In this document: piece by piece, positions 53,608 to 61,487 of the stretch
Numbering within the stretch: the first letter of the stretch is position 1
How the letters are laid out: each line of letters opens with the position of its first letter
IMG/VR virus record: IMGVR_UViG_3300025141_015097
Location: 1-64,000 of that record
Strand: one strand, 5' to 3'
Length of the DNA: 64,000 nt
Source: a virus
The notes under the pieces: model-generated
Databases searched by the model: none
What the model saw: the letters and a program-made list of their open reading frames with translations, nothing else
What the model was told of the DNA's origin: nothing
Program-made: the position numbers and the translations under genes

Positions 53608-53653
53608 ATCCCACCTCTCTTGCGTTGCGTAATATTTTTTCTAGATTGTTCAT
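53573..53653 (-). CDS. Possible 26-codon upstream peptide
   Basis: A start at 53653 with AAGGA seven bases upstream opens a frame of 26 codons (MNNLEKILRNAREVGYGENI...) that ends with TAA 35 bases inside the cupin gene in another frame. It fills most of the gap between the TylF-like gene and the cupin. It could couple or tune cupin translation, or be a remnant. No match is known. Confidence 0.3.
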   Translation of the reverse strand: MNNLEKILRNAREVGYGENIFKNSAQ

Positions 53654-53674
53654 TATTATTTCCTTAATAAAATT

Positions 53675-54319
53675 TTATAATATTTTGCACGCTGCTTGTT
53701 GGCCGGGAGCGGCAGTATAAGCGATCCACTCAAAATTTATGTCATTTTCAGCAACATATTCCATAAAAGCCTTATATTCATGCAAATGATAATTTGGATA
53801 ATTGTACAATTCGTCAAATAATATAACTGTCCCGGGAACGATTTGATTTTTTAAATACTTAAATACCGTCTTCGTCGAGTTATATAAGTCGCAATCAACG
53901 TGTAAAAAAGCCACATTTTCTTTGTGTTTTTCTACAAAAGTAGGCAACGTTTCCTCAAATAAACCATCTATTATTTTTAAACGTTCTACTTGAGGTATAA
54001 CTCTGGCCTCTGTGCCAAACAAACATCCTCTAGGTAAAACGCGTGTGTCGGATGTTACCCAATCCTCTGGTAAGCCTCTAAACCAATCAAAGCCATATAA
54101 ATGCTTGTCTGGTGGCATCATCTTTATAATCTCGGCAGCTGTTGCGCCGGAACAAACACCAAACTCAAGCCATTGGCCATCAACACTCACCGCATCTATA
54201 CAATACTTAACATATGTTTCGTATCTTTTTATAAGCTGGTGTGGTGGAAATTCTTTAGCCTTAGAATTGTTAAAATTTATGTGCGGGAATTCAGCAACAG
54301 CAAACTCAAAAGATTTCAT
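53675..54319 (-). CDS. TylF-like SAM methyltransferase
   Basis: The 214-residue protein shows LEFGVCSGAT (51-60) as the SAM site, FLHVDCDLYNSTK (138-150) and VILFDELYNYPN (165-176), with the pattern of acidic metal ligands (Asp142, Asp169 region) seen in the TylF family, which O-methylates sugars. GGGGGAAAATAA stands before the start. It overlaps the fucosyltransferase-like gene by 14 bases. An O-methylated deoxysugar is a reasonable product of the cassette, by inference. Confidence 0.85.
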   Translation of the reverse strand: MKSFEFAVAEFPHINFNNSKAKEFPPHQLIKRYETYVKYCIDAVSVDGQWLEFGVCSGATAAEIIKMMPPDKHLYGFDWFRGLPEDWVTSDTRVLPRGCLFGTEARVIPQVERLKIIDGLFEETLPTFVEKHKENVAFLHVDCDLYNSTKTVFKYLKNQIVPGTVILFDELYNYPNYHLHEYKAFMEYVAENDINFEWIAYTAAPGQQAACKIL

Positions 54320-55235
54320 TTATTTTCCCCCACGTATTTTTACCTGTCGTAATGGCCTCATGAATAGTGGGCCATATATTGTATTTATTTAATATTAATT
54401 CTCTGGCCTTGCTTAAGGCAGGTATCCTTTTTTCGTAATCGCTATTTTTGACAATATCATGAATCCTGTGTGTCTCAGTCGGATTTGTGGCGTCAAATGT
54501 TATATACGATCCTTCAGGGAAAAATTCTGACATATTTGTGCAGCCCCAGTATATTGGTACTGTCCAAGATAAAATTGCATCTGTAAATTGAGTTCCAAAA
54601 TAATTTTTATATTGTCCATTATCAAAAGCCAAACAATATTGATATTCTTTTTGCTTATTAAATTTATTTTCTACATAATCAGCGCCTTGGCCGCCATAAC
54701 AAAGAAGCTGTCGTATATTTCCAAACAACTCGATTTCATTTCCGTATTCCCAAACAAATTTTCGAATAAAATTAACTCGTTTTTTATGACCATCTAAAAA
54801 AGTTTTGTTTGATTGAACACATATCAACTTTTTTTCTTTTATGGGAAGTTGTTCAAAGCTCATCTCACTTAAAGTGTCGTATGACATCGCCACGCCTCCG
54901 ACGCGGCGAGGATAAACCCACTTTGTATACAAATATGATGACTCGTCTAGAAAAGAGAATTTTTTTGCATTTGGAATATGATCAATTCTTCCGCCGCCGA
55001 TCGGCTCTCTTGAAAAATAATAAACCCTAGACACATCTGGAATTGGGGCGTCTGTATAATCCTGTACAATATAATAATCTGCCTCCTCGATGTCTAAAGT
55101 TGCTTCCATGTTTTTCCACTTGCCAGCGAGGCCGGGAGTTTGGAGTTTCAGCGTTTCAAACATAACCTTCGAAGTTTCACCCCACGCAGGCATAAAATAT
55201 ATTTTGATTTTTTGTTTATCAAAACTGTGCGGCAT
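54306..55235 (-). CDS. GT10 fucosyltransferase-like protein
   Basis: GT10 enzymes transfer fucose from GDP-fucose, usually to GlcNAc in alpha-1,3 or 1,4 linkage. The 309-residue protein has the C-terminal donor-site layout of the family: YQYCLAFDNG (198-207), then a stretch ending TDAILSWTVPIYWGC (218-232) and MSEFFPEGSYITFD (235-248). At the position where most members have VTEK it has FGTQ (213-216), so a normally conserved Lys is replaced. With gmd and fcl in the same operon, GDP-fucose is the likely donor. GAGGAAAAA precedes the ATG. Confidence 0.75.
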   Translation of the reverse strand: MPHSFDKQKIKIYFMPAWGETSKVMFETLKLQTPGLAGKWKNMEATLDIEEADYYIVQDYTDAPIPDVSRVYYFSREPIGGGRIDHIPNAKKFSFLDESSYLYTKWVYPRRVGGVAMSYDTLSEMSFEQLPIKEKKLICVQSNKTFLDGHKKRVNFIRKFVWEYGNEIELFGNIRQLLCYGGQGADYVENKFNKQKEYQYCLAFDNGQYKNYFGTQFTDAILSWTVPIYWGCTNMSEFFPEGSYITFDATNPTETHRIHDIVKNSDYEKRIPALSKARELILNKYNIWPTIHEAITTGKNTWGKINEIF

Positions 55236-56100
55236 TATATTTTTCCTCTGAAAATCTTTTTTTCCAATAACTTAACGTTGCTTTCTGTAAGTTTGTTTTC
55301 TTGCCAATCAAATAATCATATTGTTCATTCAAATATTTTTCTGTCAACTCTTTTACATCATTATATACTAATATTGGTAAATCTTCATAAAACTCTATAT
55401 TAATGTGTCTAGGAATAATTGGCACAGCACCAACGTATATTGCTTGCCAAACTCTACCACAATCGACACCATTGCCCAAAGGAGAAATAACAAATTTATG
55501 ATTGTAAAGCTCTTGATAATAATCTTTTATAGAAACAAACCCATCTGATTTTTCGTAATCTTTTGGGGGAATATCACAAGCTTTTTCAGTAACCCATGGC
55601 TTATCTTTAAAATGTTCATATATTGGCCTTCGATGTTGAGGGTTTGTGTGGATACCAAAATTCATATAAACTAAATTTTGAAATTTCTTAGGTGCAAGAG
55701 TTTCTTTTATTAAAACAAAATCGTGTATATCTTTTCGGTCTGCATATTTTTCAATCCCAATCCACGTAGCTCCGGTCGAACCGATCGGTATTGATATCAA
55801 ACGTGGATTTTTATAATCCACATTTTGAGCAAACCACCTATAAACATTGGGTGGCGCTCGTTTAAACAGCCGCTCTCCAATATTAATATCGCTATTTTGT
55901 GTTACAAGAATATATTGAGTGCTAAAATTTTTTATGCATTCAGCAAAAAAGCTCAGCACATAATCTGTTTTGCAAAAAATTATAAAAGCTTTGCCCGGAT
56001 GGTGGGGGAGCGCAGCAGAGGGAACATATGTGTGCTCACAACACCAATCTCTTAAACGATCGCCGGTGATACGGTCGACCTGTGATACAGTCGTTTTCAC
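55219..56100 (-). CDS. Exostosin-like (GT47-type) glycosyltransferase
   Basis: The 293-residue protein carries the donor-site pattern KFVISPLGNGVDCGRVWQAI (202-221) followed by GAVPIIPRH, as in exostosin/GT47 and related GT-B enzymes. An N-terminal Rossmann-like half precedes it. The start is a GTG at 56100, with no clear ribosome site, four bases from the previous stop; no good ATG alternative exists. It overlaps the GT10-like gene by 17 bases. Donor and acceptor are unknown. Confidence 0.7.
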   Translation of the reverse strand: MKTTVSQVDRITGDRLRDWCCEHTYVPSAALPHHPGKAFIIFCKTDYVLSFFAECIKNFSTQYILVTQNSDINIGERLFKRAPPNVYRWFAQNVDYKNPRLISIPIGSTGATWIGIEKYADRKDIHDFVLIKETLAPKKFQNLVYMNFGIHTNPQHRRPIYEHFKDKPWVTEKACDIPPKDYEKSDGFVSIKDYYQELYNHKFVISPLGNGVDCGRVWQAIYVGAVPIIPRHINIEFYEDLPILVYNDVKELTEKYLNEQYDYLIGKKTNLQKATLSYWKKRFSEEKYNAAQF

Positions 56101-56103
56101 AAT

Positions 56104-56907
56104 TTATATGCTAGCCCACGGAACATCAAAACACTCCCTAAAAAGGCTTGACGTACTATCCCAATCTTCATGAGTTATTATCTTTCTATCGGACGGCACT
56201 AAGGCATTATTTTTGATATATGATATATCTTCTTCTTCTAAAAACGTTAAATTAACAGCAGTACCCATAACGCGATTTGCCAACGCTTCAATTTTTCTAA
56301 CACACCACTTGTCTTTTGTTGCCAAAACTCTAAAACCATCATCATACGTTGCCTTGTCGCCCTCTATCTCCCACTGCCACGGAGACCAGCCTCTTTGGAT
56401 TGTCGATAAAAAATATCTTCTATTCCATATAGAAGGCTGACCAGTTAATTTCCCAAGATAATTGTGAACCTTGGGATGCTGAGCTAATTCAATTAAATCA
56501 TATCCGCCCACTTGACCACACTCTAATATATCTGCTGGGTGGCGGCCGTGTTGTATTCCATAATGCAAGCCAATTCTAGCAATATTTGGGTTCATCATGT
56601 TTTGTAAAATATTAAACAACTCTTTATCTACTGGGCGTGCGATTAAATGATCCTCTATCATTAGAACCATATAATCATCCTCAATCGAACTAAAGTAGTC
56701 AATCAAGTATGTTGACCAATTTGCCGCGGCACCTTTTTGTTCCGGGGCCATACTAACAAATTCAAAATTTTTGGGAAGTTCTTTGTTTGGAGGAGTAAAC
56801 CCCAAGACCTTAACTTCCATGGAATCATCCCAATATTTATTAAAAAGATAAGCGAAAGTTGGGACGATAAAAACATTTGGGTCAGAAGTCGTTACATATA
56901 CTTTCAT
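56104..56907 (-). CDS. GT-A-type glycosyltransferase-like protein (267 aa)
   Basis: The N-terminal half has the layout of a GT-A nucleotide-sugar domain, with MVLMIEDHLIA (80-90) in the place of the DxD metal site. Conserved-looking segments are QPSIWNRRYFL (156-166) and WSPWQWEIEGDKA, typical of acceptor-side regions in viral and bacterial glycosyltransferases. It overlaps the upstream gene with ATGA. Linkage and sugar cannot be inferred. Confidence 0.65.
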   Translation of the reverse strand: MKVYVTTSDPNVFIVPTFAYLFNKYWDDSMEVKVLGFTPPNKELPKNFEFVSMAPEQKGAAANWSTYLIDYFSSIEDDYMVLMIEDHLIARPVDKELFNILQNMMNPNIARIGLHYGIQHGRHPADILECGQVGGYDLIELAQHPKVHNYLGKLTGQPSIWNRRYFLSTIQRGWSPWQWEIEGDKATYDDGFRVLATKDKWCVRKIEALANRVMGTAVNLTFLEEEDISYIKNNALVPSDRKIITHEDWDSTSSLFRECFDVPWASI

Positions 56908-57968
56908 TTTAAATAATCTCCCAATCTTGAATTTCTTGGTATAGAAAAAGCCTCACACGAAGGAAAAGGGTTGGTTGGTGCAAAATCATTAATAATAATT
57001 CGTTTGCTATGATTGCACCCTGTTATAATTGTTTTGTATTTTATTTTATGCTTTTTCATAAATTCTTTAAATTGTGTTAAATATTCCTCTGTGCGACTGG
57101 TCATAAAGATAATTTCGCTATTTTCTGCGGATAATTTTTTAAGAATACTAATATTTTTTTCTATTGGCTTAAAATAATTCGACCAATTATTTTTACCATA
57201 TTTACCGCAATTTTCCAACAAAACCCCGTCGATGTCAAAAATATATGTTTTGTATCTATCAAGTTCGCGATACCATTCTTTCTGAGTGTTCCAATCTACA
57301 TATTCTGACGCTTCTACATACTCAAAAATTACTTTTTGATTTATAATAAGATATGATATTATGTGGCTAACATAAATCTCATTTTCGCGCTTATAAACAT
57401 CATTGTCGCATATTTTTTTGTATGCATCAACAAATTCTTCAGAAGACATCGAAAATATTCCAAGGCAAATTATATTTGAAACGATTTCTTTTTCCAATAT
57501 ATCTCGTACTATGTTATCATCATTTTTGAGAATAAAACTTTTTTCTTGAATATTCTCAATAGTGCTGTTCTCGTCTACTTTAAGCCCCACAATATAATTT
57601 CTGTTTGGGTGGTACACAGACTTTACCAAACAATCAGAATCTTTTATTACTATTTGATTATTAATCTTAAATCTTTTTATTGTTTCATAAATTGTCTCGG
57701 CAGGAGATTTAGTCTGTTCTTCCAAGATTAGCAATTCCACAGAATCTCCAAATATTTGCTTCAAAATAATATCAGCATTATGAACTTCACAATGTTCTTT
57801 TAATATGGTTATAACAGTTCTATTATATTTTTCATAATCCATAGAATTAAGGACCATCTCAATCATAAGTTTCCCTGTCGGATGCGTAAGCAACCATTTT
57901 GGCCTCATGTTTGGATATCTACTAGATTTGCCGGCGGCTGGAATTATTAAACTTATTTCTTTTGTCAT
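56904..57968 (-). CDS. Nucleotidyltransferase-HAD phosphatase fusion (354 aa)
   Basis: Residues 1 to about 230 form a sugar- or alcohol-phosphate nucleotidyltransferase: IIPAAGKSSRY (8-18), PKWL with Lys24, and KDSD (109-112). Residues 240-354 are a HAD domain with DID (245-247), MTSR (289-292), Lys322 and ND (327-328). Such fusions activate a phosphorylated compound as a nucleotide and hydrolyse a phosphate in the same pathway, as in heptose or phospho-polyol activation. The kinase two genes upstream could supply the phosphorylated substrate. ATGA overlaps link it to both neighbours. Confidence 0.85.
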   Translation of the reverse strand: MTKEISLIIPAAGKSSRYPNMRPKWLLTHPTGKLMIEMVLNSMDYEKYNRTVITILKEHCEVHNADIILKQIFGDSVELLILEEQTKSPAETIYETIKRFKINNQIVIKDSDCLVKSVYHPNRNYIVGLKVDENSTIENIQEKSFILKNDDNIVRDILEKEIVSNIICLGIFSMSSEEFVDAYKKICDNDVYKRENEIYVSHIISYLIINQKVIFEYVEASEYVDWNTQKEWYRELDRYKTYIFDIDGVLLENCGKYGKNNWSNYFKPIEKNISILKKLSAENSEIIFMTSRTEEYLTQFKEFMKKHKIKYKTIITGCNHSKRIIINDFAPTNPFPSCEAFSIPRNSRLGDYLK

Positions 57969-59821
57969 TGTATATTTCTAGGTCTCATGTGCGATGGGAC
58001 TTCAATTGTATCATCTTCCATTAATCTTCCATGCCCAACTCTACGCACCCCAGTGTTAACATCTATCTCGAATCCCACCGATTTATCATCTAATTCTTTA
58101 TTAGCCATGCGGTCTCTAAGCCCTAGGCGTGACCATCTAGATTCTTCTTCTGCATTCTTTCTACCCATCCACCAATCCGCCAGACTCATTTCTAAAGTTG
58201 GATCAATGTGATGATAAGCAAAGTATGATAAATGACCTAAAATCTGAATCTTTTTTTGCTTCCAAAATTTTCCTTCATATAGTTTTTCTAGATTGTGTGT
58301 CCCATATAAAAACATCAATTTCTTGAGCCACCTTTGATGTTCGGGCGTATACGTGAAAAATTTCTCAGTTGCAATAAAGTTATCGTCAAATATATTTCTT
58401 TGAAAATAGGTGCTCACAGCATACGGATTTACGCTATTTTGCCAAGTCTGAATTCCTGCTGCTTGCATATGAGGATCGGGTTTGAGCCAATACTCATCAA
58501 ATCCATTTTGTTTTGCTAACTGATAATACATTGCCGTACCGGGAAGAGGAATGATGGCGCCCGATAGTTGCCACAAGTGGACGGCTTCCTTAACATCATG
58601 AAAAAATTTGATACCGTTCTGTATGTTATGAGGCTTTTCCCACGGCAAACCAACCATCATATTGGCGAAAACCTGAATTCCTGCTTCATAAGTTTGCCAG
58701 ATAGCATCATAATTTCTCTGTACCTTCACCTTTTTCATAAGTTTATCGAGAGTTTCCTGATCGCCGCTTTCAATACCATACGATATCATATAGCAGCCGG
58801 CTTCTTTCATAGCCGTTAACATTTCAGGATTAACCATATCAACGCGAGAATTGACTCTCCAAGTTACTTGTGGGAATTCCTTTTTAATAGCTTCACAGTA
58901 AGCAAAAACATGTTTTTTTCTTGTCGTAAAATTATCATCAGCAATATTGAAATTTGTAATGCCGCGTTCATTCACAACCTCTCGGATTCTTTCTATCGTT
59001 GTTTCTGGCGAATAACAACGTATTTTGCTGCCAAACACACCACTATTACAGTAAGTACAGCGCCCGGGGCAACCACGGGTTGTATATAGGCGATGATGGC
59101 CTCTTATGACGCCACCCACACGAAAAGCCTCATCATCAAAAATATCATGAACTGGTGTAGGAAGCTCATCTAAATTCTCCACCAATGCACGAGGGGGTGT
59201 AGAGATTATTTCTCCAGTTGCCTCCGAGCGAAAGGTAATCGATTTAATTTTAGATAATGCGTTGGCTGCATGTACTGTCGAGAGCGCTTGTTCAAGTACC
59301 CTTGACGCACGATGCTCAGTTGTTCTCTTCAGCGCAAATACTGCATTTGCTTTGTCCATATTTTCCGCAGTAAGCATCTTCATATCAGAATTAGAGCCAG
59401 CCAATGTCTCATTCTTCCAATGTTTACAAAGTTCTCTTATAGTTTCTTCGCCTTCGCCGCGGACTACAATATCTGCCCCCCACTTAATGCCCTCCACTGG
59501 TTGAGATGAAGGGTGCGCGCCGCCAAGGATAACCGTCAAATTTTCGGCTTTCATCGCAGCTACTATTTCATATGCCTCTAATACTTGTAGAGTATACATA
59601 GAAACTCCTACATATGTTGCTCCCCAATCTCGGGCAATTTGAACATAGTCGTCAACCTTCAGTGGTTTTTTAAAAGTATTTACCGCCGTCTTCACAGCAA
59701 ACCCCTCTTCTCTTAAAACTGCAGCCAACATTGATAATGCTCTGGGGATTTCACCAACAGTAAGAGTATAAATTAATAAAAATCGCAATTTATTTTTTGT
59801 TTTATCTATTTTTTTATTCAT
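57965..59821 (-). CDS. Cobalamin-binding radical SAM protein (618 aa)
   Basis: An N-terminal B12-binding-like Rossmann domain (about 12-130: VGVSMYT, ILGGAHPSSQP, VVRGEGEETI) is followed by the radical SAM core with CPGRCTYC (Cys251, 255, 258), then FNIADDNFTT, the GE-type MISYGIESGD and MVGLPWE. The C-terminal 170 residues are an extra domain. Most proteins of this class methylate unreactive carbon or phosphorus centres; others rearrange or form rings. The B12 domain lacks the DxHxxG base-off motif, as many members do. A C-methylated or otherwise unusual sugar group is a possible product. Confidence 0.88.
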   Translation of the reverse strand: MNKKIDKTKNKLRFLLIYTLTVGEIPRALSMLAAVLREEGFAVKTAVNTFKKPLKVDDYVQIARDWGATYVGVSMYTLQVLEAYEIVAAMKAENLTVILGGAHPSSQPVEGIKWGADIVVRGEGEETIRELCKHWKNETLAGSNSDMKMLTAENMDKANAVFALKRTTEHRASRVLEQALSTVHAANALSKIKSITFRSEATGEIISTPPRALVENLDELPTPVHDIFDDEAFRVGGVIRGHHRLYTTRGCPGRCTYCNSGVFGSKIRCYSPETTIERIREVVNERGITNFNIADDNFTTRKKHVFAYCEAIKKEFPQVTWRVNSRVDMVNPEMLTAMKEAGCYMISYGIESGDQETLDKLMKKVKVQRNYDAIWQTYEAGIQVFANMMVGLPWEKPHNIQNGIKFFHDVKEAVHLWQLSGAIIPLPGTAMYYQLAKQNGFDEYWLKPDPHMQAAGIQTWQNSVNPYAVSTYFQRNIFDDNFIATEKFFTYTPEHQRWLKKLMFLYGTHNLEKLYEGKFWKQKKIQILGHLSYFAYHHIDPTLEMSLADWWMGRKNAEEESRWSRLGLRDRMANKELDDKSVGFEIDVNTGVRRVGHGRLMEDDTIEVPSHMRPRNIQ

Positions 59822-60615
59822 TTTATGTCATATTTGTTACCAATATATTGTAACTTTTCCTCTAAAAATTTTAAAGTATCTCTATCTGAATACGGAATAA
59901 TTCGCAGCAAATTTAATATTAAAAATCTTTTTGTTATTTCCGCCTCGCGTTCTGTGAGGTTTTGCATGACTCTATCATAAATATATATGTTTTTTATAAA
60001 AGGCGCTCTTTTGTTGTATCGCCAAGACCACATTAATAAAACATCTTGAAGCAACTTGCTATAATCAATGTACTTGGTCTCTACAAATGAATCAAGAAAA
60101 TCAATTAAATATATTTCATTCCTGTAAATTAAAATATTCTCAAAAGTCAAATCGCCATGATTATTAGAAATTGGTATATTTGACCAATCATAGTTTAGGC
60201 AATACTCACAATACTTAAACATTTCTAAAGGCAGCTGCTCTTTTAAGTTTTTTATTTTTTCTTGCACATTGGAAGTTATATCTGCTTCAGAGGTTGCTAT
60301 ATTTTTTAAAAAAAGAAGTATTTTTTTAAGTTGCGGTGCAGTATTATCGATAGCATTTAGTGCTACAAAATTATGAAAAGGGTCGCCGCCTATAAATTCC
60401 ATATCAAAAAAAAATAAACCAGACTTGTTTCCAGATTTATAAATTTTCGGCGTTTTCAGCACACAATCTTGAAAAGCCGCCTGTTTGTTCATTTGAGATT
60501 TAAGTCTTTCGTTGTATTGGACAGAAGAAGAAATTTTTCTAACATATTTTTTATTATTTTCCTCACATAAAAACACCCCGCAACCAGAATGCCCGCTTAA
60601 CTCTTTAATGATCAC
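59818..60615 (-). CDS. APH/choline-kinase-fold phosphotransferase (265 aa)
   Basis: The protein kinase-like fold of aminoglycoside and choline kinases is visible: a Gly-rich loop SGHSGCG (7-13), Lys27 in YVRKIS, the catalytic loop NHGDLTFENIL (152-162) with Asp155 and Asn160, and the metal-binding LIDFLDS (170-176) with Asp172. It uses a GTG start at 60615, three bases after the previous stop, and overlaps the radical SAM gene with ATGA. In a glycan cassette it would phosphorylate a sugar, amino alcohol or polyol before nucleotide activation. Confidence 0.82.
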   Translation of the reverse strand: MIIKELSGHSGCGVFLCEENNKKYVRKISSSVQYNERLKSQMNKQAAFQDCVLKTPKIYKSGNKSGLFFFDMEFIGGDPFHNFVALNAIDNTAPQLKKILLFLKNIATSEADITSNVQEKIKNLKEQLPLEMFKYCEYCLNYDWSNIPISNNHGDLTFENILIYRNEIYLIDFLDSFVETKYIDYSKLLQDVLLMWSWRYNKRAPFIKNIYIYDRVMQNLTEREAEITKRFLILNLLRIIPYSDRDTLKFLEEKLQYIGNKYDIK

Positions 60616-60617
60616 AA

Positions 60618-61475
60618 CTACTTTGTACCCACGCTTGCTCTTGGGTGTGCGCTTGGATCAAAAGATAAATCATAATTTTTTACAAAAGAATCTAAAAAGG
60701 GTTTATGTTTATTTGTTCTTACCCCAATTTTTCTTAAAAGAGACCACGTTTCATATTCCAGCCCCAAAAATCTTTCTTTTTCAATTAAACCACGCGTATA
60801 CAAGTGCCACCTACTTATGATATGAGAAGAAACCTTGGCTGCGCGGGCCTCTCCAACTTCATTTACAACAAAATTTTCTAATTCACCATTATCAACCATA
60901 TATTCATCTAGATGATCATAAAGTGTTGCAAATTTGTTAATATTTTCTGTATTTGAAAAAACCCAGCATTCTTGGTATCCAAAAAATTTCTTATTTTGTG
61001 TCCAATTATAATGCCAATGTGATACATAAAACTTATCCATATCCAATCTAGAAAATATAATCGGCCTATAAAAAACCAGATCAAACCTACAAACCATTAC
61101 ACAATCATAAAGAAAATTGTTTTCTTTTTCATGTTGCGTTTTAAGATTTACGACCTCTTTAAAAGAATGCCAACGACTGTATATGCCCTGTATTTTTCTT
61201 TGAATATTATTCTCAAAATCAAAATGTGAATAGGGGTGTTTAAAATTGGGAAATATTGGTTCTTGATATTTTGACAACTTGGGTTTGTATGCTTCCTCTA
61301 TTTCTTCCTTCGCGGCGGATCCCCAAGTATGAACAAAGACATCTACTTCGTCGTTTATATTAACAATGTTGTCTAAAAAATAAGGTACTGCGTCTTTAAA
61401 ATTCACAGATATATTTTGATTTTGTTGTTGATTTGTTCCAGACGCAATGCCATGAAAACACAAAGCCACCCTCAT
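60618..61475 (-). CDS. Glycosyltransferase-like protein (285 aa)
   Basis: The N-terminus MRVALCFHGIASG with DVFVHTWGS (45-53), then YDCVMVCRFDLVFYRPI (123-139), matches the layout of GT-A-like proteins in bacterial and viral polysaccharide loci, where an RxD segment follows a YDxVxxxR strand. I know no confirmed activity for this group. The start has AGGGGGAAAC upstream. It lies between the NTase-fold protein and the kinase. Confidence 0.6.
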   Translation of the reverse strand: MRVALCFHGIASGTNQQQNQNISVNFKDAVPYFLDNIVNINDEVDVFVHTWGSAAKEEIEEAYKPKLSKYQEPIFPNFKHPYSHFDFENNIQRKIQGIYSRWHSFKEVVNLKTQHEKENNFLYDCVMVCRFDLVFYRPIIFSRLDMDKFYVSHWHYNWTQNKKFFGYQECWVFSNTENINKFATLYDHLDEYMVDNGELENFVVNEVGEARAAKVSSHIISRWHLYTRGLIEKERFLGLEYETWSLLRKIGVRTNKHKPFLDSFVKNYDLSFDPSAHPRASVGTK

Positions 61476-61487
61476 AATTGTTTCCCC

